A stretch of 53,527 bases of DNA from an uncultured Eubacteriales bacterium (GCA_900539455.1 UQCD01000016.1:1-53527); one strand, 5' to 3'; shown: positions 17,585 through 26,735, numbered from the stretch's first letter. The notes: generated by a model from the letters alone, not told the origin. Program-made: numbers and translations.

Positions 17585-18361
17585 ATGAGTCTATTTGATG
17601 TGTTGAGTAAGGGTTTTTGTTCAAAAAAAAGGGAATCAAATGAAATATTATCACAAGAAGAGTATAAAGATAAGTTTTTACATGGTGATGACTATATTAA
17701 AAGAGAACTTTATGACGAATACATATCTCGAAGGTTGTCAGAAGAATTCGGGTTGAAATATAATGAAAAGATAAAAAAATGGCACTCTGAATGGAGTGCT
17801 AATCGGCGTCTTGTGGTCGAATTATGTTATCCAAGAGGAAATCACATATACTTGCGCTGGGGATATAATTATGATTTTATCCCTGATATCAATAGTAAAA
17901 ATAAGTTGACATGGCATCGGACAGAAAGTTCTATAAAAATACACATTGCTGATGCTTGGTATAATCACATAGAGGATGAAAGAGAACAAGACTGTGGATA
18001 TACAAAGGAAGAATTTTATAATCCAAGGAAATGCACAAGTTTTCAATATCAAATACCTACCTACACGTCCGATATGGAATTTGCATTGGAATATATAAAA
18101 AATGTGATAGACAAAAATATCCCACTGATAAGAGAGTGGATAAATAATGTACAAACAGTTGATGATGCCATTACTGTTCTTAATCAGAGGATAGTAACTT
18201 TACCCCATATATATGTTCCGTATATGTGTCATATCAGAGCGTTTTTATATGCAAAGAATAACAATATAGATAATGCAATCGAATCTATTAAACAAGGTTA
18301 TGAAAATAGCGAGATACCACAAGTTATAATTGATAAATTGGTTCAGATTGCTAATGGGTAA
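17585..18361 (+). CDS. Hypothetical protein, 258 aa, in foreign segment
   Basis: I do not recognise the family with confidence. The sequence is soluble and rich in Trp, Tyr and Asn. The mid-part (VVELCYPRGNHIYLRWGYNYD) vaguely resembles DUF4304-type or immunity-like proteins; this is a weak impression. The C-terminal 60 residues look like a helical repeat (AFLYAKNNNIDNAIESIKQG). It has GGAGG 6 bp before the ATG. It lies between yvyF and flgM, normally neighbours, and inside the segment bounded by the two palindromic elements, so it is probably horizontally acquired. Confidence 0.65.
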   Translation: MSLFDVLSKGFCSKKRESNEILSQEEYKDKFLHGDDYIKRELYDEYISRRLSEEFGLKYNEKIKKWHSEWSANRRLVVELCYPRGNHIYLRWGYNYDFIPDINSKNKLTWHRTESSIKIHIADAWYNHIEDEREQDCGYTKEEFYNPRKCTSFQYQIPTYTSDMEFALEYIKNVIDKNIPLIREWINNVQTVDDAITVLNQRIVTLPHIYVPYMCHIRAFLYAKNNNIDNAIESIKQGYENSEIPQVIIDKLVQIANG

Positions 18362-18397
18362 GAAAGAGACAAATTCCAGTTTGACGGAGTGATGGAT

Positions 18398-18841
18398 ATG
18401 AAAATCAGAGAAGTGGATAAGAATAAAAAGCAGTTTATATCATTATTGTTATTAGCTGATGAGCAGGAGAATATGATTGACCGTTATATTGAAAAAGGTA
18501 CTATGTATGTACTTGAAGATGGTAATGTAAAAGCTGAATGTGTTGTCACTGATGAAGATAATGGAATACTTGAAATTAAAAATATTGCAGTCGATCCTCA
18601 GAATCAAGGAAAGGGCTATGGGAAAGCACTAATTGATTTTCTTGCCAGTAAATATGCAGATGAATATTCTGTTTTGCAGGTTGGAACAGGTGATAGTCCA
18701 TTGACGATACCATTTTATGAAAAATGTGGATTTGTTCGATCTCATAAGATTCCGAATTTCTTTACTGACAATTATGACAACCCAATTTATGAGGGCGGTG
18801 TACAACTAATAGATATGGTATATTTGCAAAGACATATATAA
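18398..18841 (+). CDS. GNAT-family N-acetyltransferase
   Basis: A 147-residue acetyl-CoA-dependent acyltransferase. Motif A is clear: IKNIAVDPQNQGKGYGKALI (about 64-83), with the QGKGYG pyrophosphate-binding loop, and motif B follows near PFYEKCGFVRSHK. The substrate is unknown. The ATG at 18398 is 8 bp after GGAG; the frame is open to a GTG at 18389 but that would overlap the ribosome site. A 13-bp direct repeat flanks the gene. It belongs to the foreign segment between yvyF and flgM. Confidence 0.85.
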   Translation: MKIREVDKNKKQFISLLLLADEQENMIDRYIEKGTMYVLEDGNVKAECVVTDEDNGILEIKNIAVDPQNQGKGYGKALIDFLASKYADEYSVLQVGTGDSPLTIPFYEKCGFVRSHKIPNFFTDNYDNPIYEGGVQLIDMVYLQRHI

Positions 18842-19040
18842 CTTCCAGTTTGCCGAAATATCTGGCTGACTTTCCACATTTTACAGGAATTCCAGCCTGT
18901 TCATTAGTGAAATGATATGTATTTTCCCCTATTTTTGCCCTTATAAGATAATCGTAAGGGAAATAAGGAAAATTTTCTTTTTAGTCATTGCCTGCCACTT
19001 TATCAAGCAGCCTTGCGGATTCCCGCTTGGCTTTTCTTGT

Positions 19041-19214
19041 ATGATTCATGAATTTGTTGACAAAATCGTGGTACACGAAGCGGACAAATCTACCGGCGAC
19101 AGAATCCAGCAGATTGATATTTATCTCAAGTATGTAGGAAAGCTGGATGTCCTGATGCCGGAGCTTACTCCCGAACAGATAAACGAAAGATATTGGTTTA
19201 GTCTTTTGAAATAA
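19041..19214 (+). pseudogene. Remnant of a large serine recombinase C-terminus
   Basis: About 57 codons, MIHEFVDKIVVHEADKST onward, through IQQIDIYLKYVGK and ELTPEQINERYW to a stop. This matches, from memory, the C-terminal DUF4368-like end of serine recombinases carried by Tn4451/ICE-type elements. The catalytic and recombinase domains are absent and upstream sequence in this frame is unrelated, so it is a broken fragment. It is evidence that the segment between yvyF and flgM is a decayed mobile-element scar. Confidence 0.65.
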
Positions 19215-19276
19215 GAGTTTTTACAGATACATAAAATTTATGTTTGTTGCATATGGACATATTTGTTGTAGATTAA

Positions 19277-19521
19277 AACTAGCAAGGTTACCAACCTTTG
19301 AGAAGATATATAGAGAACTTCCGTGTTTTTCTTATGGAGCATATAAAGGATAATGTAATAATGTCAGGAAATGTCTGAGCTTAGAAGCTTATAAAATTTA
19401 TACATCCTTCATTGCGAGTTTTTCCTGACATTATTTAAAAACAACTATCCTTTATATGCTCCATTAGAAAAACTAGAAAGTTTGAACTTATATCTTCTAA
19501 AGGTTGGTAGGCCTGCTAGTT
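19277..19521. mobile_element. Palindromic MITE-like element, copy B (inverse of copy A)
   Basis: A 245-bp near-palindrome from AACTAGC (19277-19283) to GCTAGTT (19515-19521). The outer arms contain TACCAACCTTT and AGAAGATATA; the inner arms contain ATGGAGCATATAAAGGATA and AATAATGTCAGG, each matched by its complement on the other side. Its right arm, read in reverse, matches the left arm of copy A (GGATAGTTG, T-rich run, AATAATGTCAGG, AAAACTCGCAAT), so the copies are inverted. No clean target duplication is visible here. It ends 67 bp before the flgM sigma-28 promoter. Confidence 0.7.
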
Positions 19522-19587
19522 GTAACTGTATGAACTAATATAACCAATTCCTCAAAAATCTTTTTCCATATATTTCGCACTTTTTTC

Positions 19588-19614
19588 TAAAGTGTTTATT
19601 TTTTTTTCCGATAT
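19588..19614 (+). promoter_or_regulatory. Sigma-28 (SigD/FliA) promoter of flgM
   Basis: TAAA (19588-19591), exactly 15 nt, TCCGATAT (19607-19614): the flagellar sigma-28 pattern TAAA-N15-GCCGATAA. It lies 35 bp before the flgM ATG and shares the TAAAGT and TCCGATA cores with the flaG and hag promoters. Confidence 0.85.
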
Positions 19615-19648
19615 ACAATATGTAAGAATGAAAAAGGAGGCGATTATT

Positions 19649-19921
19649 ATGCGTATAGATGCCTATAATCAAATTTCACAGATTTACGGTGTAAATGGAA
19701 AAGTAAAAACATCAGCTGCAAGCAGAGTGACAAAGTCTGACAAAGTAGAAATATCAAGCTTTGGTAAAGAGCTTCAGATTGCAAAGCAGGCAGTTAGCGA
19801 AGCACCGGATGTTAGAGAAGATTTAGTTTCAAAGTTTAAAACTGAAATCGCAAATGGTACTTATGATGTTGATGGAGAAACATTTGCTGACAAGCTTATG
19901 GAAAAATTTGGTTTAATGTAA
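19649..19921 (+). CDS. flgM: Anti-sigma-28 factor FlgM
   Basis: A 90-residue inhibitor that holds the flagellar sigma factor until the hook is complete. The N-terminal half is polar and likely disordered; the C-terminal half (REDLVSKFKTEIANGTYDVD, then ETFADKLMEKFG) is the conserved sigma-binding helix region. I chose ATG 19649, 8 bp after AAAGGAGG; the open frame extends upstream through the sigma-28 promoter and is not coding there. It heads the flgM-flgN-flgK run, and the sigma-28 promoter implies autoregulation. Confidence 0.9.
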   Translation: MRIDAYNQISQIYGVNGKVKTSAASRVTKSDKVEISSFGKELQIAKQAVSEAPDVREDLVSKFKTEIANGTYDVDGETFADKLMEKFGLM

Positions 19922-19937
19922 GAAAGGACGAAGGAAA

Positions 19938-20453
19938 GTGGCTAGTTTAATTGACGAACTTATAACAATATTATCAAAGGAAAATAAGGAATATCAAGAC
20001 CTAGTTGTCCTTTCTAAAGAAAAAACCAATGTTATCGTAAAGGGCGATATTGAATACTTGCAGAAAATCACAGAAGCAGAGCAAAACTTTATCGGAAAAA
20101 TTACAAAGCTTGAAAAAGAACGAATGGAAAATGTGGAAGAAATAGCGAGGGTTTTATGCCGGGATGCCAAAACACTTACTGTCCGGGATATTATAGAAGT
20201 ATTAAAAGGACAGCCTGAGGCAAAGGAAAAACTGGCAAAGGTATATGACGAAATCAAAAACACTATTTCCCAGCTAACTGCGCTTAATGAAATGAACAAA
20301 AACTTGATTGACCAGTCTTTAGAGCTTATCGATTTTGATTTAAATTTGCTGCAGGGAGCCTATATGGAGCCAGAAGTAGCAAACTACTCTAAAAATGCTT
20401 ATAGTGCAGGAAATGCAGATAAACCGGCTGGTGTATTTGATGCAAAGCAATAG
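19938..20453 (+). CDS. flgN: Flagellar export chaperone FlgN
   Basis: A 171-residue, mostly helical protein in the position of FlgN, the cytosolic chaperone for the hook-associated proteins FlgK and FlgL. It shows the family pattern of a long coiled-coil start (ITILSKENKEYQDLVVLSKE) and a later NLIDQSLELIDFDLNLLQG segment. The start is GTG 19938, after GAAGGAAA. It lies 16 bp after flgM and 18 bp before flgK, whose product it should serve. Confidence 0.85.
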   Translation: MASLIDELITILSKENKEYQDLVVLSKEKTNVIVKGDIEYLQKITEAEQNFIGKITKLEKERMENVEEIARVLCRDAKTLTVRDIIEVLKGQPEAKEKLAKVYDEIKNTISQLTALNEMNKNLIDQSLELIDFDLNLLQGAYMEPEVANYSKNAYSAGNADKPAGVFDAKQ

Positions 20454-20471
20454 AAAGGATTGGTGTAATAT

Positions 20472-22358
20472 ATGCCACTTATGACAAGCTTATATACAGG
20501 CGCATCCGGCTTAAAGGCCAATCAAAATGCGTTGAATACAACAGGACATAACCTTGCCAATGTAAACACAAAGGGTTATGTAAGACAACAGGCAGGAATG
20601 GTAGATAATATCTATTCAAACTTAGGATATACAGCAGTAAATACAAAACAGGTAGGACTTGGAGTTATATCTGCCGAGTCAAGACATATAAGGGAAGTTT
20701 TGTTGGATAGTGCATACAGAGAACAGAACGGAAGAATGAATTTTTACAGCTCAAAATACACAGCCAGCACAGAGGTAGAAAGTATTTTAGGTGAGCTTGA
20801 GGGTGTAGCCTTTCAACAGTCATTAGAGGATTTGAAATCGGCTATACATGAAATGGCAAAGACACCGGACAGTACCACCACAAGGGCAGAGCTTATTATG
20901 TATGCAGAAGCCTTTCTTACAAGAGCAAATTCAGTATATTCAGAGCTTACAGAATATCAACAGGAATTAGATGGAAAGGTTACAGATATAGTTAATCAGA
21001 TCAATACTATTGGAGATAAAATACATAGCCTGAATCTTCAGATTGCTTCTATTGAAGCACCGGGTATTGAAACTGCCTCTGACCTTAGGGACCAGAGAGA
21101 TTTATTACTTGATGAGCTTTCAGGATTAACCAAAATAGATTATACTGAGGGCGAAAACGGTATAGTTACAGTTAAAATAGAGTCAACAAACTTTGTTGTT
21201 AAGGATGGAGTGTTCCATATGGGAACAGCAGCCCTTAACAGTGACAGAGGTTCAACATATATTTCACCGGTGTGGCCACATATTGACAATACACAGGTGT
21301 ATGAAACAACTGTAGAAACCTCTACAGCTAAAAACAATGATATAGGTGAATTAAAGGGGCTTCTTATTGCAAGAGGTGGATATGCAGCTACCTATAAAGA
21401 TATTCCCAGAGAGCCGGATTATTCAAAGTATGCTACGGACGCAGAAAAGGTTGCAGCATATGAGCAATATGAAAAAGATGTCAGAGAGTATAATCAGACA
21501 GTGGGCAATAGCGTTATTTCAAAGGCACAGGCAATGTTTGACCAGTTATTCAACAATGTAGTTACAATGATAAACGATGCACTTAGCCCAACTATTGAGA
21601 AAAAGTTAGATACAGACCTTACACTTACAATACCTAAGGGGGCAATAATCAGCACCTTGGACAAAGAGGTGCAGGCAAAACTTGCAGGTGCACAAACTGA
21701 CAAAAATGGAGCATTATTACAGGATACAGATATAACCCTTAGTGCAGGTACAAAAATTACAATATTAAATATTGATGAAGACGAAAATGGCTGCTCTTAT
21801 GGCTGTGATGCTGATAAGACACCAGGCTCAGAATTGTTTTCAAGAAAAGAAGTTGAAAGATATACTGTAGCTGAAGGAAAGGATGGAAAGAAATATTATA
21901 TATACAATCCATACAATGAATTTGGCTCAGAATCAACATATTCATTACAAAATGTTAAGCTGAACCAGAAAATCGTGGACGATTACTCATATCTTCCATT
22001 CACAACTAAAAACCTTGATGTTGATATGAAACTGGGAGAAAAGATTATACAGCTTTGGAATAGCCCAAGCTTAAATCTTGATCCAAGCAATGCAACACCA
22101 AAGGATGTAGATAATTATTATACTGCAATGGTAGGTGTGATTTCCAACGATGGGTATATATATAATACCATTGCCAAAAACCAAAACAGTGCTGTTCTAG
22201 AGCTTGATAACAAGCGTCAGTCAAGTCATGGTGTTTCCTCAGAGGAAGAATTAACAAATATGATGAAATTTAAAAACGCATATGACGCATCTTCCAGATT
22301 TATAAATGTTGTAGCAGAGATGTTGGATACACTTATTAATCAAGTAGGCGTTCATTAG
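20472..22358 (+). CDS. flgK: Hook-associated protein FlgK (HAP1), long form
   Basis: A 628-residue hook-filament junction protein. N-terminal D0/D1 motif LNTTGHNLANVNTKGYVRQ (about 22-40) and C-terminal heptad region FKNAYDASSRFINVVAEMLD, then TLINQVG, are canonical. A central insertion of about 250 residues, including acidic, Tyr-rich stretches, makes it longer than the following paralogue. Secreted through the flagellar gate without a signal peptide. AGAAAGGA precedes the ATG. Confidence 0.93.
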   Translation: MPLMTSLYTGASGLKANQNALNTTGHNLANVNTKGYVRQQAGMVDNIYSNLGYTAVNTKQVGLGVISAESRHIREVLLDSAYREQNGRMNFYSSKYTASTEVESILGELEGVAFQQSLEDLKSAIHEMAKTPDSTTTRAELIMYAEAFLTRANSVYSELTEYQQELDGKVTDIVNQINTIGDKIHSLNLQIASIEAPGIETASDLRDQRDLLLDELSGLTKIDYTEGENGIVTVKIESTNFVVKDGVFHMGTAALNSDRGSTYISPVWPHIDNTQVYETTVETSTAKNNDIGELKGLLIARGGYAATYKDIPREPDYSKYATDAEKVAAYEQYEKDVREYNQTVGNSVISKAQAMFDQLFNNVVTMINDALSPTIEKKLDTDLTLTIPKGAIISTLDKEVQAKLAGAQTDKNGALLQDTDITLSAGTKITILNIDEDENGCSYGCDADKTPGSELFSRKEVERYTVAEGKDGKKYYIYNPYNEFGSESTYSLQNVKLNQKIVDDYSYLPFTTKNLDVDMKLGEKIIQLWNSPSLNLDPSNATPKDVDNYYTAMVGVISNDGYIYNTIAKNQNSAVLELDNKRQSSHGVSSEEELTNMMKFKNAYDASSRFINVVAEMLDTLINQVGVH

Positions 22359-22376
22359 AAATAGGATGGTGATAAT

Positions 22377-23858
22377 ATGGCAAATACCTTTTTCGGATTA
22401 AATATAGCTACGACAGGTCTTTATGCGGCGAATACTGGACTTACGGTTTCTGCCAACAATGCTTCAAATGAAACTACCAAGGGCTATTCCCGTCAGACAG
22501 TTTCACAAGAGGCTACAAGGGCACTTAGGGTATATCAAAGATATGGAGCAGTGGGAACTGGTACAGAGGTTACGGCAATTACCAGAAACAGGGACGCATA
22601 CTACGATACAAAGTATTGGAAAAATCAGTCCAAGTATGGCGAGTATAACTCAAAAAATTATTATATGCTGGAATTAGAGGATTTCTTTAATGATAGTGAT
22701 GAAAGTGGATTTTCGGTAGAATTTCAGAATATATTCTCGGCTATTGAAGATTTGAGAAAAACACCAGAGAGTGTCGAAGGCAGAACTGCTGTAGTTAATT
22801 ATGCAGACAGCTTTATCAAATATATGGAACAGATAAAGACAAATCTTATGCTTGAACAGGAAGATATTAATGCAGAAATTAATGACAATGTTGATAAGAT
22901 TAATTCTATTACACAGGAAATAGCCACGCTTAACAAGCAGATAAATGTAGTAGAGCTTGCAGGGGCAAATGCCAACGAGCTCAGGGATAAAAGAGAGCTA
23001 TTGTTAGATGAACTTTCTGAAATCGTAGAAATAGATACAAAGGAAATCACATATGACAACGGAAAAACTGAGTTTTATGTAACTACCGCAGGCAAATCGT
23101 TAGTAAACAACTATGATTATTTTGCATTAAAGGTAGAAACAAGAGCTGAACAGGCAGACTCAGATGATGCAGTTGGTCTTTATAATATAAAGTGGTCATA
23201 TGGTGAAACCTTTGACCCTATAGCACAGAATGTTCATGGAAAGCTATATGCCTTACTTGAAGTAAGAGATGGAAACAATGGAGAGCCAGAGGTTGGAAAT
23301 AAAAACTCTAAAGCCATTGATTACAAGGGTGTGCCATATTATGTAGATGAAGTAAACAAATTTCTTAAAACCTTTACTGCAAAATTTAATGAAATACAGG
23401 CACAAGGTCAGGACTTAAATGGAGATTCTGGTGCGAATACACCAATATTTGTAAAGTCAGCAAACGGAGTTTACTCTGTAAATAAAGAAATATTAGACAA
23501 CCCAAACAAATTGTGTACAACAAAAAGTATTGCACAGGGTACAGCAGCCTATGATTTGTTAGATGATATGATGGATTTTAAAAATGCTAAAATCTATGAA
23601 GGCGGTACAGCTATCGAATATCTTAACTCTATGGTTACAGAGATAGGTATTGATACAAAAAGAGCGGGAAGCCTTGAAACCAATTATCTAAACATACAAA
23701 AGACAATACAAAATCAAAGACTTTCGGTTATGGGTGTTGATGCTGATGAAGAAGCAATGAATCTGGTAAAATATAAAGAGGCATATGATTTATCAGCACA
23801 GATTATTTCAATAATGAATCAAATATATGACAAATTAATAAATCAGACAGGACTATAA
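22377..23858 (+). CDS. flgK: Second FlgK-family hook-associated protein
   Basis: A 493-residue paralogue of the preceding gene, with LTVSANNASNETTKGYSRQ at about 22-40 and a matching C-terminus (KYKEAYDLSAQIISIMNQIY, then DKLINQTG). It is shorter because the central domain is reduced. The D0 region departs from the usual NLAN (here NNASNET). Two tandem FlgK-like genes may build two junction rings or act alternatively; which is the main HAP1 cannot be told. Start 18 bp after the first flgK stop. Confidence 0.88.
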   Translation: MANTFFGLNIATTGLYAANTGLTVSANNASNETTKGYSRQTVSQEATRALRVYQRYGAVGTGTEVTAITRNRDAYYDTKYWKNQSKYGEYNSKNYYMLELEDFFNDSDESGFSVEFQNIFSAIEDLRKTPESVEGRTAVVNYADSFIKYMEQIKTNLMLEQEDINAEINDNVDKINSITQEIATLNKQINVVELAGANANELRDKRELLLDELSEIVEIDTKEITYDNGKTEFYVTTAGKSLVNNYDYFALKVETRAEQADSDDAVGLYNIKWSYGETFDPIAQNVHGKLYALLEVRDGNNGEPEVGNKNSKAIDYKGVPYYVDEVNKFLKTFTAKFNEIQAQGQDLNGDSGANTPIFVKSANGVYSVNKEILDNPNKLCTTKSIAQGTAAYDLLDDMMDFKNAKIYEGGTAIEYLNSMVTEIGIDTKRAGSLETNYLNIQKTIQNQRLSVMGVDADEEAMNLVKYKEAYDLSAQIISIMNQIYDKLINQTGL

Positions 23859-23936
23859 AACCTAAATAAAACTTATTTATTAAGCTGTATAAGACTTACA
23901 GCCAAAGCTATTACAAAAAGAACAGGAGGTAACTAA

Positions 23937-25388
23937 ATGAGAATTACAAATGGTATTATGATGAATAATTCATTATATAATATTAATAATAATAAAACCT
24001 TGTATGATAAGCTGCATACACAGATGACAACAGAAAAGAAAATACAAAGACCTTCTGAGGACCCTATTGTGGCAGTTAGGGCATTAAGACTTCGTACTAC
24101 ATATAGTGAGGTTTCACAGTATTTAGACAGAAATGTTACAGATGCAAGAAGCTGGATAAAAAGTACTGATGACGCTTTAGACAGCATTAATTCGGTTCTT
24201 GAAAATATTGTTTATTATTGCAACCAGGGTGTTAATGATTACAATACTGTAGATCAAAGAGTTGCTCTTAAAACAACCTTAGAGCAGCTTAAAAATCAGA
24301 TTTTTGCTGATGGTGATGCAGACCTGAATGGAAGAACCTTATTTACCGGATATAAAACAGATAAAACACTTACCTTCCAGAGTGATGAAAAAAACACCCA
24401 GTATTCAATAAAACAGACTATCAAGCTTGATGATGTTGACAATGTAAACAGACTTGCTGGACTATCTACAAATACCATTTTCACAGCAGATCAGAGAAAC
24501 ATCACAAACAACCAGTTCCATGTTGTAAAGCTAGGCTATGACAACCTGGACAGTATTGGCGATATTACTATTACAAATGCAGATGGTACAACTACAGTTG
24601 TAACACCGGTCACCCGTTCCAAGGATGCCTTTGAGCTTGCAGGAAATAGTGTTTATACATCAGTTGCAAATGGCGCCGCATTTATTCCGGAAACGGGCGA
24701 GCTTTTGTTATCGGATGGTATATATTCAAGCCTTACAAATGGAGGAAGCCTTGATGCAGAGTATGTAAAAACAGGCTTTAATAAGGGTGATTTAAAGCCG
24801 GAGCATTATTTTGACTGTACTAATGTAACAGAGGGTATTGATTATGTTTCAGAGGACCAGCAGATTAATTATACAATTAATTTCAATCAGACTATAAAAG
24901 TAAATACTCAGGCAAAGGATGTATTAACACATGATATTATAAGAGATTTAGATGAGATTATTTATTCTGTACAGTCAGCCATTGATGCAGATACAAAAAT
25001 TCAAAAGCTGAAAAGCCAGTTGGAGGCAACTACTGATACAGTTAAAAAAACCCAGATAAATTCAATGATTACAGCAGCAGAGCTTGAAAAATCATATGCT
25101 GAGGAAAATATGGGCAATGCCTTTTCAAAGGGAATTGGAAATTATCAGGGACACCAGCAGCGTTTAAATAATGAGCTTGCAGATTTAGGGGCAAGGCTTA
25201 TCCGTCTGGATTTAAATGAAGAAAGATTAAGCTCACAAAAGCTTAATCTGGAAAAACAGATTACTAATAATGAAGGGATAAACGCAGCTACAGTAGCAGT
25301 ACAGTTAAAGGCAGCAAGCAATGTATATGATGCTTCGCTTATGGCAGCATCTAAGATAATACAAAATTCATTACTTAATTTTCTATAG
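23937..25388 (+). CDS. flgL: Hook-associated protein FlgL (HAP3)
   Basis: A 483-residue flagellin-like junction protein. It begins MRITNGIMMNN with the typical N-terminal segment (RPSEDPIVAVRALRLRTTYS about 39-58, then DARSWIKSTDDALDSINSVL) and ends AATVAVQLKAASNVYDASL, then MAASKIIQNSLLNFL. The middle (about 140-330) is variable and surface exposed. AGGAGG precedes ATG by 6 bp. It is the last gene before the fliW promoter. Confidence 0.92.
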   Translation: MRITNGIMMNNSLYNINNNKTLYDKLHTQMTTEKKIQRPSEDPIVAVRALRLRTTYSEVSQYLDRNVTDARSWIKSTDDALDSINSVLENIVYYCNQGVNDYNTVDQRVALKTTLEQLKNQIFADGDADLNGRTLFTGYKTDKTLTFQSDEKNTQYSIKQTIKLDDVDNVNRLAGLSTNTIFTADQRNITNNQFHVVKLGYDNLDSIGDITITNADGTTTVVTPVTRSKDAFELAGNSVYTSVANGAAFIPETGELLLSDGIYSSLTNGGSLDAEYVKTGFNKGDLKPEHYFDCTNVTEGIDYVSEDQQINYTINFNQTIKVNTQAKDVLTHDIIRDLDEIIYSVQSAIDADTKIQKLKSQLEATTDTVKKTQINSMITAAELEKSYAEENMGNAFSKGIGNYQGHQQRLNNELADLGARLIRLDLNEERLSSQKLNLEKQITNNEGINAATVAVQLKAASNVYDASLMAASKIIQNSLLNFL

Positions 25389-25486
25389 AATAGATTAAAA
25401 TGGCTGCAGATTGTTATGTTAGAGATAAAAAGTACAAAATTTCAATTAATTTAAGAATATTTTTGCTAGGAAATAACAAAAGAGAA

Positions 25487-25495
25487 TGTTATAAT
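25487..25495 (+). promoter_or_regulatory. Extended -10 promoter of fliW-csrA
   Basis: TGTTATAAT (25487-25495) is an extended -10. A TTGCTA at 25463 is too distant (21 nt) for a normal -35, so the TG element would be decisive. It lies 54 bp before the fliW ATG. Confidence 0.5.
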
Positions 25496-25549
25496 TAAGT
25501 AAGCGTTTAGGCTTGTGATTTAAAGTTCGTAAAGAAGGGATAAAAGCAA

Positions 25550-26014
25550 ATGAAAATAATGACAAATTTATTCGGAGAGGTTTTAGTTGATGATAGTAAG
25601 GTAATAACATTTGGACAAGGTATTATTGGATTTCCAGATTTAAAGAAATTTATGCTTATTCATGATAGTGAAGGAAAAAACAAGAAGATTTCATGGCTTC
25701 AGTCAATAGACGAGCCATCCTTTGCATTACCGGTTATTGACCCTTTAGTAGTGGAAAGTGAATACAATCCGGAAATAGAGGATGAATTACTTAATCCTCT
25801 TGAAATCAGAAATTTTGAGGATATATTGGTAATGACTACAGTTACAGTACCAGCGGATATTGAAAAAATGACTACAAATTTAAAAGCACCTATTATTATC
25901 AATGCCGGCAATTTAAGAGCTGCACAGATTATTGTAGAGGATGAAAATTATGTGGTAAAATATCCTATATATCATATACTTAAAGGTGGTAAGGAGGGTG
26001 ATGAAGTATGTTAG
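25550..26014 (+). CDS. fliW: Flagellar assembly factor FliW
   Basis: A 154-residue cytosolic protein. GQGIIGFPDLKKFMLI (about 23-38), FALPVIDPLVV and the C-terminal PIIINAGNLRAAQIIVEDE match FliW. In Bacillus FliW binds either flagellin or CsrA: when flagellin accumulates it is displaced by Hag and sequesters CsrA differently, so translation of hag is tied to secretion. Its stop overlaps the csrA start by 7 bp, which indicates coupled translation and supports the partner role. Confidence 0.93.
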   Translation: MKIMTNLFGEVLVDDSKVITFGQGIIGFPDLKKFMLIHDSEGKNKKISWLQSIDEPSFALPVIDPLVVESEYNPEIEDELLNPLEIRNFEDILVMTTVTVPADIEKMTTNLKAPIIINAGNLRAAQIIVEDENYVVKYPIYHILKGGKEGDEVC

Positions 26015-26220
26015 CATTATCCAGAAAAAAAGATGAAGCCATAATTATAAACAATGACATAGAAATAACAGTCATAGAAATAAAGGGCGATCAGGTTAAG
26101 CTTGGTATATCAGCACCAAAGTCAGTGCCTATATATAGAAAAGAGGTATATGTGCAGATACAGGAGGCAAATGCAGCTGCTGCAGGCACAAAGGCGTTGG
26201 ATGCGTTAAAAAATTTATAA
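26008..26220 (+). CDS. csrA: Carbon storage / flagellin translation regulator CsrA
   Basis: A 70-residue RNA-binding homodimer. MLALSRKKDEAIIINNDIEI, then VKLGISAPKSVPIYRKEVY, is textbook CsrA, including the conserved Leu4 and Arg6 strand and the Arg44-region contact residues. It binds GGA motifs in loops and over ribosome sites; a matching site pair stands in the hag leader. The C-terminal Ala-rich extension is as in Firmicutes. Overlap with fliW is noted there. Confidence 0.95.
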   Translation: MLALSRKKDEAIIINNDIEITVIEIKGDQVKLGISAPKSVPIYRKEVYVQIQEANAAAAGTKALDALKNL

Positions 26221-26233
26221 TTTAAAACAGCTA

Positions 26234-26260
26234 TAAAGTTTATTAAAAATATTCCGATAA
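26234..26260 (+). promoter_or_regulatory. Sigma-28 promoter of flaG-fliD-fliS
   Basis: TAAA (26234-26237), 15 nt, TCCGATAA (26253-26260), 74 bp before flaG. It has the same TAAAGT and TCCGATA cores as the flgM and hag promoters. Confidence 0.85.
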
Positions 26261-26333
26261 TAATATCAAGAAATGTATTAACTTTTAGAACATGGAAGTC
26301 AGAAGGTTTAGCAGTCACAAGGAGGTATGACAT

Positions 26334-26735
26334 ATGGCTATCGAAGCAGTAAAAAGCACAACCCACGCGGTACAAAGCTATCAGACAATTACAGCAAAGG
26401 CTCCAGCAGCCACAAAAGCAGAAACACAGCCGGTAAAGGCAGCAAGTGATGCACCAAAGATTCAGCTTGAAAATATTTCTATCGATGATGCAAACACGGA
26501 TGCACAAATTGCCAGTCAGAATGAGCAGATTAAAAAGGCAGTAGCTGATTTAAACAAACAGATGAGTGATACATCATGCCAGTTTGGTATTAATGATACT
26601 ACAAACAGAGTTACTATTAAGATAATCGACAATAATACAAAAGAAGTAATAAAAGAATATCCGGCAGAGGAAACTATGCGAATGATAGAAAAGGCATGGG
26701 AGCTTGCCGGTATTATGGTAGACGAGAAACTATAG
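26334..26735 (+). CDS. flaG: FlaG family protein
   Basis: A 133-residue protein. The C-terminal third (FGINDTTNRVTIKIIDNNTK, then EVIKEYPAEETMRMIEKAWE) is the FlaG domain; the N-terminal half is Ala/Lys/Thr-rich and looks disordered. FlaG affects filament length in other bacteria by an unclear mechanism. AAGGAGG lies before the ATG. It is transcribed with fliD, which starts 38 bp later. Confidence 0.88.
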   Translation: MAIEAVKSTTHAVQSYQTITAKAPAATKAETQPVKAASDAPKIQLENISIDDANTDAQIASQNEQIKKAVADLNKQMSDTSCQFGINDTTNRVTIKIIDNNTKEVIKEYPAEETMRMIEKAWELAGIMVDEKL

